This document shows, piece by piece, positions 18,070 through 26,502 of a stretch of 34,664 nt of DNA. The DNA comes from Agathobacter sp. (lineage in GTDB: Bacteria > Bacillota > Clostridia > Lachnospirales > Lachnospiraceae). How positions within the stretch are numbered: position 1 is the first letter of the stretch; each line of letters begins with the position of its first letter. The stretch is from NCBI GenBank assembly GCA_017623935.1, contig JAGAOC010000047.1, positions 1 through 34,664 of the forward strand. The letters run 5' to 3'. Made by a program: the position numbers and the translations under genes. The notes below the pieces were generated by a model that was given only the letters and a program-made list of their open reading frames with translations, was not told the origin of the DNA and searched no databases.

Positions 18070-19305
18070 TTATAATGGATTCTTATATGCCGGTACAGCG
18101 TACTGTGGAAGTCCATTCTCGTATGGTACCTGACACTCGCCCTGGATCAGTGGCATTGCATAAGCAAGGTATTCCTCTGCAATGTTGGTACCATTATCTG
18201 TGATCCACTCTTCTGGGAATTTCTTCTCCTGGTTGCAGACTTCTGTTACATCCACTAATGCCATATCTAACTTATATTCATCAGAATTCTCATCTCTGAC
18301 AAGAGCAGCCATCTTACCTGTTTCTCCGTTAAGAGCACTCTTCACACCGAATCTTCCAGCCATCTCTGCTTCTGTAATATCACTTAAGGAAGCCAGGTTT
18401 GCTGAACAACGCTGGGAAAGGTTGAACTCGATGGAACGGCATTTACAACCGATCTTGTCTTTTACCAGACGCTCTAAGACTTTTCCGCAGCCTGCTAACA
18501 TCTTATGACCAAAACCATCTACTGCTACGTCGTCACCGTATTCACAGATGAAAACGCCTTCTTTATCAGAAATTCCTTCTGATACACAAACAACAACAGA
18601 GTTCTGTACAGTAAGGGCTTTTTTCACATCTTCAATAAACTGATCTACGTCGAAATCTCCCTCTGGAAGATAAACTAACATAGGGTTCTTATCGTAATCA
18701 GTTCTGGCAAGAACACTTCCTGCAGTTACCCAGCCTGCGTGTCTTCCCATTAATTCAACGATGGTAACTACCGGCATATCATATACTCCGGCATCTAAGA
18801 TGATCTCTCTTAAGGTTGTTGCAATATATTTGATTGTTGAACCATATCCTGGAGTGTGATCTGTCATAACAAGATCGTTATCAATGGTCTTTGGTACTCC
18901 GATGAAACGAATGGAAGAGCCGATCTTTGCTGCATAAGTGCTTAACTTAGCAACAGTATCCATGGAATCATTTCCTCCGATATAAACAAAGGCACCAATA
19001 TCGTATTTCTCTAATTTCTCAAAGATCTGTCCGTACACTTCTTCTTCCAGACTCTCTGGCAGTTTGAAACGACAGCTTCCTAAGAAAGAAGATGGAGTAT
19101 TCTTCATGTAAGAAATCTCATACTTCTTAGCATATTTTGTCAGATCGATAATGTTGTCCTGCAAAAATCCTTCAATACCATTTACCATTCCATACACATG
19201 ACCAATCTCCTCTGAATGGTCAAAAGCCTCAGCAATTACGCCGTATAAAGAGGCATTGATCGCTGATGTAGGTCCTCCTGATTGTCCAACAATGATATTC
19301 TTCAT
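18070..19305 (-). CDS. 6-phosphofructokinase, probably PPi-dependent
   Basis: It phosphorylates fructose 6-phosphate to fructose 1,6-bisphosphate. The 411-residue length and the GQSGGPTSAIN start fit the longer clostridial PFK group. Two residues point to pyrophosphate as donor: Asp at the second variable position of GGNDS (110-114), where ATP enzymes have GGDGS, and Lys in PKTIDND (138-144), where ATP enzymes have G. MGRHAGW (186-192) is the sugar-phosphate site. The Asn in GGNDS in place of the usual Asp is worth noting. GGGAGG lies upstream of the ATG. It has its own promoter (19348-19376), which overlaps the end of the polysaccharide operon terminator. Confidence 0.9.
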   Translation of the reverse strand: MKNIIVGQSGGPTSAINASLYGVIAEAFDHSEEIGHVYGMVNGIEGFLQDNIIDLTKYAKKYEISYMKNTPSSFLGSCRFKLPESLEEEVYGQIFEKLEKYDIGAFVYIGGNDSMDTVAKLSTYAAKIGSSIRFIGVPKTIDNDLVMTDHTPGYGSTIKYIATTLREIILDAGVYDMPVVTIVELMGRHAGWVTAGSVLARTDYDKNPMLVYLPEGDFDVDQFIEDVKKALTVQNSVVVCVSEGISDKEGVFICEYGDDVAVDGFGHKMLAGCGKVLERLVKDKIGCKCRSIEFNLSQRCSANLASLSDITEAEMAGRFGVKSALNGETGKMAALVRDENSDEYKLDMALVDVTEVCNQEKKFPEEWITDNGTNIAEEYLAYAMPLIQGECQVPYENGLPQYAVPAYKNPL

Positions 19306-19347
19306 TTTATCATCCTCCCTGAATTTATCCTTTTAACAGGCATGGCT

Positions 19348-19376
19348 ATTATAATGGAAGAAGTCAAAAAAAGCAA
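19348..19376 (-). promoter_or_regulatory. Predicted promoter of phosphofructokinase
   Basis: TTGCTT (19376-19371), 17-base spacer, perfect TATAAT (19353-19348). The -35 lies inside the T-tract of the preceding terminator, so termination and initiation signals are interleaved. The predicted leader is about 36 bases. Confidence 0.6.
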
Positions 19377-19389
19377 GGGACATTCCCCT
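19366..19389 (-). terminator. Terminator at the end of the polysaccharide operon
   Basis: AGGGG-AATG-TCCCT forms a short stem directly after the stop codon, followed by TGC and seven T on the minus strand. The stem is only 5 bp, so efficiency may be modest. Confidence 0.6.
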
Positions 19390-20652
19390 CTATCCCTTCA
19401 ACATCTTCCAAATTCCTGTAATTTTCAACAATTTTACCAATGATCTTTTGACAGAAAATCCAGGTTTTGCCAATTTTTCTACCAATTCCTTAAAAGATAT
19501 TCTGCCCAGATCTTCAAAAAACTTGCTTCGATCTCTATGTGGTCTTGCAGATCGTTCCATAGAAGGGTTCGTCTGGGGAACCACCTGATAATCCACTTCT
19601 TCTATTAAAATATCCTTCCGAATGGCTTCTAAGAGGTTCTCGCCCTTCTTAGAATGGATCATCAACAGAGAGGTTCCTGTATCATCATCCATATGAGGTA
19701 AAATGTTCTCACAGCCCCAGAAATCCGCCACCGTCACATCACTGACCCGGTTGGCGTTCTTGAACTTACAGGCATAACAGGAAGGTCGTAAGCAGATGTC
19801 CTGTAAAAATGCCCGCATATAAAGGTCTTCTTCAAAATTTTTTCGATAAGTTTCGCCATTGGAAAAAGAAAATACTATTTCATATTTTTTCCAACTGTTG
19901 TCTTTATTGCGAAAAGATATCTCTTGTACTGCTGCCCCAGCCTCTTTTTCCTGCTCTTTTACATACTGCTGCCAGACTTTCTCAGACGGGACACCATGAC
20001 AGATGATATCCATGGTAAATAAGTTTTCCTCTCCCCTGCCTAAATATGCCTTCAAACCTTCAATCTGGCAAGGGGTTCCTGTAAATAGAACTTTTCTGCC
20101 CTGAGCAAGATATTCTTTTGCCTTACGATAGCAGTCTCCAATATGACTCTGGACATACTTACTGCCCCGAAGCCGGTAAAGTTCCTTCGGATCTTCTACA
20201 GCTATATGCACAACCTGTCTGCAATCCTCTGTCATGACCGCTCCAAAGACAACGCCTTTTTCTTCCAGCACCATTTTCGCCAAAAGAGTGAAGATTCCCC
20301 CTGAGGAGCTGGTTCTTACAATCTCTTTATCCTTATTCTTTGCCGCGTAGGTCTTCGGATACGCAGAAACTAGCTTCTTGACATTTTCCTGCTCTTTTAG
20401 GTGGCTTTCCGGCACCTTTGAGCTGTTTCCCTGCTCCTTTTGGCGACTTTCCTGCTCCTTTTGGCGACTTTCCTGCTCCTTTATGACCGGACAGGCCTTC
20501 TCACAAAGCCCGCAATCCACACAAGCGGATTTTTCTACTACCGGATACAAAAATCCTTCCGAATCCATTTCCATATGAATACACTGCTTGGGACAGATGT
20601 TTACACAGGAGGCGCAGCCACAACAATCTTCTTTTTTTGTTATCTTAATCAT
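19390..20652 (-). CDS. Ferredoxin-FrhB/FdhB-type flavoprotein of a polysaccharide cluster
   Basis: A 420-residue protein. Residues 10-20 and 44-54 give two [4Fe-4S] ferredoxin motifs (C-x2-C-x2-C-x3-CP). A hydrophilic linker at about 58-90 carries KEQESRQ-type repeats. The rest matches the coenzyme F420 hydrogenase/dehydrogenase beta-subunit family: SSGGIFTLLA, RGSKYVQS, LFTGTPCQIEGLKAYL and DIICHGVPS. A further Cys group is CLRPSCYAC. This family binds FAD and passes electrons from Fe-S clusters to a small substrate. Nothing indicates F420 use here. It ends a sugar operon with a pyruvyl transferase two genes upstream, so a reductive step on a sugar or its pyruvyl group is plausible inference. 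Its start overlaps the flippase stop by 8 bases. Confidence 0.88.
   Translation of the reverse strand: MIKITKKEDCCGCASCVNICPKQCIHMEMDSEGFLYPVVEKSACVDCGLCEKACPVIKEQESRQKEQESRQKEQGNSSKVPESHLKEQENVKKLVSAYPKTYAAKNKDKEIVRTSSSGGIFTLLAKMVLEEKGVVFGAVMTEDCRQVVHIAVEDPKELYRLRGSKYVQSHIGDCYRKAKEYLAQGRKVLFTGTPCQIEGLKAYLGRGEENLFTMDIICHGVPSEKVWQQYVKEQEKEAGAAVQEISFRNKDNSWKKYEIVFSFSNGETYRKNFEEDLYMRAFLQDICLRPSCYACKFKNANRVSDVTVADFWGCENILPHMDDDTGTSLLMIHSKKGENLLEAIRKDILIEEVDYQVVPQTNPSMERSARPHRDRSKFFEDLGRISFKELVEKLAKPGFSVKRSLVKLLKITGIWKMLKG
20388..20482. repeat. In-frame 21-base tandem repeats inside the FrhB-like gene
   Basis: Two perfect 21-base units (20431-20451 and 20452-20472) plus a 10-base partial copy (20473-20482), with two more degenerate copies to the left. 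A unit starts CTGCTCCTTTTGGCGACTTT. Each unit codes seven residues (KEQESRQ), so unit gain or loss keeps the frame and changes linker length. Confidence 0.85.
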
Positions 20653-22201
20653 GTTTTCCTGCCCCCGTCAGTCTTCGCACCGGCTGTAAGATCAGATTCT
20701 TTTCAAAATCATTCATTCCAAACAGCCACATGGAGATCACATAGACTACTGCATAGATACATACCCATAAAGCAAAGGTAAGGATTCCTCCAAAAGTCAC
20801 AAACTTCATGATCAACGCCCCTGCAATGATAGGCAAGATCATGCCTTTTCCCAGCGACAATATGCTTTTCCAGAAAGCGATCATATTAATTCCAATGGCT
20901 TTGTGATAATAAAAGTTCATAATAAGACCATTAGCGATCAAAAGACTTGCTGCAGTTCCAAGGGCACAACCTACTGCTCCATAGGCTTTTCCTAATGGAA
21001 TACTGACTAGTGTATTTGCCAACGCCATAAAAAAGTAGATCACAGACCGTACCTTATGCTTGTTGACTGCCCTCTGGATCTCAATTCCGATATTTTGGAT
21101 CAATGGGATCGTAGCCGGCAGGATCAAAAGCAATGCCACCGGGTACGCCTGGGCATACTCTGCGGTGGTATAGATATCCGTGATAAAAAATTCTCCAAAT
21201 ACCACAAATCCCGATACGATCAGAAACAGCACCAGACTTTGTATCCTTCCTACTTTGATAAAAAGCCCTGTAAATTCCTCTTTCATAGTCTTTCCATTCT
21301 CTGCGGCGATCCGGTTCACCCTAGGCGCAAACACCGATGAAATGGAGGTTGAAAATAAGATATATAAGGAGTTGATCTGGGCTCCTACGCCATACACTGC
21401 CACAGCAACCGTCCCTGACACTCTCCCCAAAATAAACTTATCCACAGACCAATTGATCTGGTCGATGATCATATTTAAAAACAGAAAGAAACTGAATCCG
21501 CCAATCTCTTTTAACAGTCCCTTGTCAAAATAGCCAAAATCAAACTTCACATGAAGTTTCTTAATACAATACCAGAGATTTACCACTAATTTCAAAAAAG
21601 TAATGATCGTAGTAACTGCTACCAGCATAACCGATCCATGCCCCATGATCAAAAGAGGCAAACAGATCAGAGGATTAAATATGATTCCCGCCAAGGTCAA
21701 CAACCGCTGGAATAAGAATCTCTCATAGGCACTTACAATAGATTCCATAAGAGACACTGGAAAGGTCAGCGCCACATTGACCACCAGAAAACGCATAAGG
21801 ATCTGGGCTTTCTGCAATTCCTCCGAAGTCAGATTACTTCCGAACAACTGAGTAGTAAAACAGGATAAGATCATGCCACAGACTAAGGCAGCCACACTCA
21901 TGATGGCAAATAAGATGACAAACATCCCATTTAACCGGGCAACACCCTTTTCATCCTTTTTCTCCCTATAACGGGAATAAAACCTTAGATAGGATCCATT
22001 AAATCCCAGAGAAAACAGACTCAGATAGCTGACCACACTGCCTACTAAGGTATATAATCCATATTCACTTTGTCCTAAAAGCTGAATCATGACCGGGGTA
22101 TACACCAGCTGAATGATCATATTAAATCCTGTTGAGATATAGGACAGGATCACTCCTGATTTCAACTGATCGATACCGGTCTTATGGTTGGCTGGTCTCA
22201 T
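20645..22201 (-). CDS. Wzx-type polysaccharide flippase
   Basis: A 518-residue membrane protein of the MATE/MOP superfamily (polysaccharide transporter branch). It begins with GVILSYISTGFNMIIQLVYT, then SEYGLYTLVGSVVSYLSLFS, and has about 12-14 hydrophobic segments across its whole length. Such proteins flip the lipid-linked repeat unit from the inner to the outer face of the membrane. It overlaps the pyruvyl transferase gene by 20 bases and the FrhB-like gene by 8, so it lies in a tightly coupled part of the operon. The substrate cannot be read from sequence. Confidence 0.93.
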   Translation of the reverse strand: MRPANHKTGIDQLKSGVILSYISTGFNMIIQLVYTPVMIQLLGQSEYGLYTLVGSVVSYLSLFSLGFNGSYLRFYSRYREKKDEKGVARLNGMFVILFAIMSVAALVCGMILSCFTTQLFGSNLTSEELQKAQILMRFLVVNVALTFPVSLMESIVSAYERFLFQRLLTLAGIIFNPLICLPLLIMGHGSVMLVAVTTIITFLKLVVNLWYCIKKLHVKFDFGYFDKGLLKEIGGFSFFLFLNMIIDQINWSVDKFILGRVSGTVAVAVYGVGAQINSLYILFSTSISSVFAPRVNRIAAENGKTMKEEFTGLFIKVGRIQSLVLFLIVSGFVVFGEFFITDIYTTAEYAQAYPVALLLILPATIPLIQNIGIEIQRAVNKHKVRSVIYFFMALANTLVSIPLGKAYGAVGCALGTAASLLIANGLIMNFYYHKAIGINMIAFWKSILSLGKGMILPIIAGALIMKFVTFGGILTFALWVCIYAVVYVISMWLFGMNDFEKNLILQPVRRLTGAGKHD

Positions 22202-23306
22202 GTTGATCTCTTCTTTCTATTACTTCCTGTAGCTTTCTTATGACCCTCTCTCGTTCCTCTGCCCGAATCTCATCACTAGCTAAGAACCGCTCTTCTTCTA
22301 TCTGCTCCAGACAAAGAGGCTCCCCGTTTTTTTGAATCCTATCGAGAAGATCAAACCGGGACAGCAGGGTCTCCATACGAGTAAACATATTTTTCAAAAC
22401 AGGATCTTCTCTCTCAAATACCACAAAATCCTTGTGATAGATAATAGAAAAGACTGTACAATGAAATGAATCCGTCAGGATCAGACTGGAATTCTTTATC
22501 ATCCAGATAAATTCTGATGGATCTACCAGAAAATGCTCTGGGAAGTTTTTGTCATTTAGTACAACACATTTCATCCCATAGGCTTTTTCGTATATTTTCG
22601 TAATATCCTCTGGCACATTTCCCAGGAAAAGACATAGGATATAGGAATCCGGCACCTGACACTTTGGCACCTGCTCAATCTCATCCCACTCTTCCCGGGT
22701 AAGGAGCAGTGTAGGATCCAAATATACATCCGGGCGTCTTCCGGTGGCTTTCTCGATCAGATCCGCTGCCGACTCCTCTCTGACGGAAATGTATTTCATC
22801 TGGTTCCAATATTTTGTATATCTCTCCTGTATCTCCCCCGAAAGCTCTGTATAGCCGATACTGGCCGATAATGCGATCCTTTTCTCCGGCACTGTAAAAT
22901 CCGCAAAAAAATAATCAAGCCCAGCAAAATCCGGATTCCAGATCTGATCACTCCCCACTAGAACATAAGGATTTCCTTTTATCTTCCGAGAAAGTTCTTT
23001 TGACGTATGAACGTAGATCGCTCTATTATCCATGTATCGCTCTGAAAATTCCTGAAAGAGCCGATCTTTCCTGTCATCTAAGGCATTGCGCTTTTCATGG
23101 ATAAGGTCGCTTACTTTCTTTAAGACCCAGATCGGGAGCAGACGCTTTATGGATTTTTTCACCAAACTCTTATCATATTGCAGGAAATTATAGACCACCA
23201 GGTTCTCTGGCTCCATGGAAATGCTCTTAAGTAAATGATTGACTGCATAATTCTGCAGGCGATTTCCATAATTTGTACTTGTGATCGTAAGAATTAATAG
23301 CTTCAT
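22182..23306 (-). CDS. Polysaccharide pyruvyl transferase family protein
   Basis: A 374-residue protein of the family that adds a pyruvyl ketal from PEP to a sugar in extracellular or cell-wall glycans (CsaB/EpsI-like). The N-terminal TITSTNYGNRLQNYAVNHLL, central VLVGSDQIWNPDF and late LTDSFHCTVFSIIYHKDFVVF are the family hallmarks. It overlaps the upstream glycosyltransferase by 4 bases (ATGA) and the flippase by 20. The modification adds negative charge to the repeat unit. The acceptor sugar is unknown. Confidence 0.9.
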   Translation of the reverse strand: MKLLILTITSTNYGNRLQNYAVNHLLKSISMEPENLVVYNFLQYDKSLVKKSIKRLLPIWVLKKVSDLIHEKRNALDDRKDRLFQEFSERYMDNRAIYVHTSKELSRKIKGNPYVLVGSDQIWNPDFAGLDYFFADFTVPEKRIALSASIGYTELSGEIQERYTKYWNQMKYISVREESAADLIEKATGRRPDVYLDPTLLLTREEWDEIEQVPKCQVPDSYILCLFLGNVPEDITKIYEKAYGMKCVVLNDKNFPEHFLVDPSEFIWMIKNSSLILTDSFHCTVFSIIYHKDFVVFEREDPVLKNMFTRMETLLSRFDLLDRIQKNGEPLCLEQIEEERFLASDEIRAEERERVIRKLQEVIERRDQHETSQP

Positions 23307-24271
23307 TCTTTTTTTCCTTTTAATCTCTTATATATAAATCCGCCTAATTGCGGGAAAATGCACCAAATAACTGACGAGACCTTTGTAATCATTGTACAAG
23401 AAGAACTTAACAGATCCATCAGACAATTCCTCGCTTCTTTTAACAAAAACTCATACCAATCTGCTTCTACACAATCATAAATTTTCATAAGTTTTAATCC
23501 ATTTAAGCAGACACAGCAATACCAGGCGTTGACTTTACGCTGAAATCTCTTAGGATAATCCTCAAAAATTTCTTTTACCCTTTTGGCAGCCTGCACTTCT
23601 GTTTTCTTTTTCCAGTCATAAGTTCCATGAGAGGCTGAATCTGCGTATAAGATATACACATATCGCTTTTCTCGGATATAGGCAATCTTTTCACATCGAT
23701 TCAAAACTTCTGCAAAAAACAGGCTGTCTTCCGCCAGATAAATATCCTTGCAAAAAATAAGCCCTTCTACGATCCTGCGCTCATACAATGCCCCCCAGAC
23801 CACTTTATGGGCATAAGGTTTGGTGTAATCGTACTGCCCCATGTTTATCACTATCGGTTCAGATTCTTTATCGAAACAGTACTCCTTTATTTCCTCACTT
23901 CGGCAGTTAAATGGATCACACACTGCCAATGGAACCTGAGCCTTTACTAAGGCATAATACAACCGTTCCACATATCGAAGATCCAGCAGATCATCCCCAT
24001 CCACAAAGGTCAGATATTCCCCTTTAAATCGGGACAATCCCAGATTTCTAGCTTCCGATACCCCTTTGTTTTCCTGATGAAACACATGAAAACGGTCATC
24101 TTTTTTCGCATATTCATCTGCGATCTGCCCACTATCATCAGTGGAACCATCATCGATCAAAAGTATCTCCAAGTTATGATAGGTCTGGTCTTTTACACTT
24201 TCCAGACAACGAACCAGATATCCGGAACAATTATAAATGGGTATAATAATTGAAATTAATGGCTTTTCCAT
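23303..24271 (-). CDS. Glycosyltransferase family 2
   Basis: A cytosolic, membrane-associated inverting transferase, 322 residues, GT-A fold. The start LISIIIPIYNCSGYLVRCLE, the IDDGSTDDSG region (39-48) and the metal-binding DGD (91-93) within FVDGDDLL are clear. I start at MEKPLISII (24271), with AGGAG 8 bases upstream; the upstream ATG at 24304 has no good site and overlaps the EpsG stop. Its stop overlaps the pyruvyl transferase start by 4 bases. Donor and acceptor are unknown. Confidence 0.92.
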   Translation of the reverse strand: MEKPLISIIIPIYNCSGYLVRCLESVKDQTYHNLEILLIDDGSTDDSGQIADEYAKKDDRFHVFHQENKGVSEARNLGLSRFKGEYLTFVDGDDLLDLRYVERLYYALVKAQVPLAVCDPFNCRSEEIKEYCFDKESEPIVINMGQYDYTKPYAHKVVWGALYERRIVEGLIFCKDIYLAEDSLFFAEVLNRCEKIAYIREKRYVYILYADSASHGTYDWKKKTEVQAAKRVKEIFEDYPKRFQRKVNAWYCCVCLNGLKLMKIYDCVEADWYEFLLKEARNCLMDLLSSSCTMITKVSSVIWCIFPQLGGFIYKRLKGKKE

Positions 24272-24282
24272 GTCCTGATCTC

Positions 24283-25488
24283 CTATTTTTCTAAAAATAT
24301 CCATTTAATTATCATAAACACCGGATTGGTCATTATGATCCCTGCCAACTTTGTAAGATCAATTTCATAAGAAATACTATACAACCATTTCACAATTCCT
24401 ATATAAGATAATAGATACAACCATTTTACATTTATCTTTTTGCTATAGAACAATTCAAACAACAATACCGGGCTTCCTAAGATAAAGGCTGAATAAAAGC
24501 GATTATACGCCGGGGTTTCTACCGGAATACAACCAAGACTTAAAGCTCCTATCATTAAGATATAATTAGAAAAATCTGGATGAACAGCCAGATTACTCCT
24601 ACCTTTTTGATTGTATCGTTGTACCAAATACGTCACAACGATCGCGGTTATTACAAAAAGATAAAAGATCTTAATTGCCTGGGAAGTAAAACTTTGATTC
24701 AACTGGCTTGCCCATTCTGTTGCCACCATTCCATTAAAATATTGATAAGCTTTATAAATGATTCCACTGATAATATCAAATACGATATTTCCGCCAATTC
24801 CTCCTAATTGCTGATATAGCAGGTTAATGATATTCCCAGCCAACAAAAATCCTATTAAAAATTGCCAGAAACAGCGTCGGATCACAGGCAAGAGAAGTAG
24901 TACCAGCACTAGCACAATTGCCGTGGAGTGAATAAAGATCCCCATTATGATAAGAAAAAAAGCAAGAAGCTTCTGCCTGTTCTCTACTCTCCATTTAAAG
25001 AAAGCCAGGATCACAATTGCAAAAGCACAAATATTTCTAACATAGTTGACAACAATAGTCAAATCTAAAGCACAGATCAAAAGCATCAGCTGCCAATGTA
25101 TGACCTTCTCCATTCCTCCTGAATATGCCATATATCCGGCAATATAGGCGCCCGTGTAATATACAACAAAAGTGGAGATAGCCGGTATTAACTGATAATC
25201 CCCTATCTGAGCTATCAGCCAAAACCAAATGTCCTTCACAAAAAGCCTTTCTGTATCTGCAATCATTACCGATAGCAATGTCTTCCCCTGCATTTTTCCT
25301 GCTTCTGCTATATATCGAGTCAGATCACTCTCGATAATTGGAACATAGTTATAAGCAATCGCTCCAAAGAAAGCCGCAAAAAGAAAGGCATAGAGTTTCC
25401 AATGCCGGATATCCTGCCTCATGCCCTTAAAAGCAGTTGGCAATGCAAATATTGGACAAATGATACTTAATATAACCCAAGCCGCCAT
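24283..25488 (-). CDS. EpsG-family polysaccharide polymerase (Wzy-like)
   Basis: A 401-residue integral membrane protein with about ten hydrophobic segments and a polar stretch near residues 95-115 and 235-265. The pattern of MAAWVILSIICPIF at the start, then Y-N-Y-x-P-I-x-x-S-D-L-T-R-Y early on, is like the EpsG family, which serves as the repeat-unit polymerase in Gram-positive polysaccharide loci. It is the only polymerase candidate in the operon. It starts directly after the stop of the preceding glycosyltransferase (no gap). Wzy-like proteins are poorly conserved, so the assignment is by topology and context as well as sequence. Confidence 0.82.
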   Translation of the reverse strand: MAAWVILSIICPIFALPTAFKGMRQDIRHWKLYAFLFAAFFGAIAYNYVPIIESDLTRYIAEAGKMQGKTLLSVMIADTERLFVKDIWFWLIAQIGDYQLIPAISTFVVYYTGAYIAGYMAYSGGMEKVIHWQLMLLICALDLTIVVNYVRNICAFAIVILAFFKWRVENRQKLLAFFLIIMGIFIHSTAIVLVLVLLLLPVIRRCFWQFLIGFLLAGNIINLLYQQLGGIGGNIVFDIISGIIYKAYQYFNGMVATEWASQLNQSFTSQAIKIFYLFVITAIVVTYLVQRYNQKGRSNLAVHPDFSNYILMIGALSLGCIPVETPAYNRFYSAFILGSPVLLFELFYSKKINVKWLYLLSYIGIVKWLYSISYEIDLTKLAGIIMTNPVFMIIKWIFLEK

Positions 25489-26478
25489 TTATGCTCCTTT
25501 CTTCGACTTTAACTTTTTCAATATGTTCCAAAGTATTTTATACCCCACCGGAACATATATCATCATCAGATATCTAAATTTTTGTACTATACTGATCTTT
25601 CTATTTTTGATCATGTCTTTCTGACAAGAAAATAACTTCTTTCTAATTGGTCTTACGATCTTGCAATATTCTTTTTCTGAAAAAGCATGAACAAACACTT
25701 CATTCGCAGAAAAAAAGTATCTTTGAACTGCCGCCTTATGCAGACTCGGATACTTACTTTCATAAAACTTCAAAAGTTCTTCTGCTCCCACCATTACATC
25801 CATTACTTTTGGATTCCAGGAACTATTCCGGATACTGCCCTGCCTTTGTATGTAATGATAAAAAACCTTGTCTAAATATGCAATCTTTTTTCCACAGGCA
25901 ATTAACTGATAGACGGTTGCCAGATCTTCATATAAACGCCCCTTCGGAAAAGAAATCTCCCTACAGTAGGACGTTGGATACATTTTTCCCCAGGCACTAG
26001 TTCCGAACTCTTTCTCATAACACATCACTTCTAATGCCTTTTCTGCCGTAAGTTCACTGACTTGAATCCTTGTCCTTTGCTTCTCTAAGATTTTTTCTTC
26101 GCTTTCCTTTTCTTCCAAATGACGTCCAATTACAATATCTGCTCCAGTCTGTTCATGACTGCTCCAGAATTGTTCCAACATGTCTTCTTCCACATAATCA
26201 TCCGAATCAACAAAGACCACAAACTCCCCCTTCGCCTTAGAAACGCCATAATTTCTGGCATCGGAGAGTCCACCATTATCTTTGTCAAAAAGTGTTATAC
26301 ATTCATATTGTCTTTCATTTTTTAAACAGATCTCTCTGCTATTATCGGTAGAACCATCGTTGATCAATAAAATCTCATACTCACGAAAAGTCTGATGTAC
26401 CAAGGAATCTATGCATTTTTCCAGATATGGCTCTACATTATATACCGGTACGATCACTGAGATTTTAACACTTTCCAT
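25489..26478 (-). CDS. Glycosyltransferase family 2
   Basis: A 329-residue GT-A transferase. ISVIVPVYNVEPYLEKCIDS opens it, LLINDGSTDNSREI follows at 37-50, and the metal-binding DSD is at 91-93 in FVDSDDYV. The C-terminal part is basic and hydrophobic, typical of membrane-associated enzymes of this type. It differs in sequence from the other two GT2 proteins in the operon beyond the shared motifs, so they probably add different sugars. The gene abuts the EpsG gene. Confidence 0.92.
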   Translation of the reverse strand: MESVKISVIVPVYNVEPYLEKCIDSLVHQTFREYEILLINDGSTDNSREICLKNERQYECITLFDKDNGGLSDARNYGVSKAKGEFVVFVDSDDYVEEDMLEQFWSSHEQTGADIVIGRHLEEKESEEKILEKQRTRIQVSELTAEKALEVMCYEKEFGTSAWGKMYPTSYCREISFPKGRLYEDLATVYQLIACGKKIAYLDKVFYHYIQRQGSIRNSSWNPKVMDVMVGAEELLKFYESKYPSLHKAAVQRYFFSANEVFVHAFSEKEYCKIVRPIRKKLFSCQKDMIKNRKISIVQKFRYLMMIYVPVGYKILWNILKKLKSKKGA

Positions 26479-26502
26479 TTTAAACTCCCTATTCTCCCTC
26501 TC

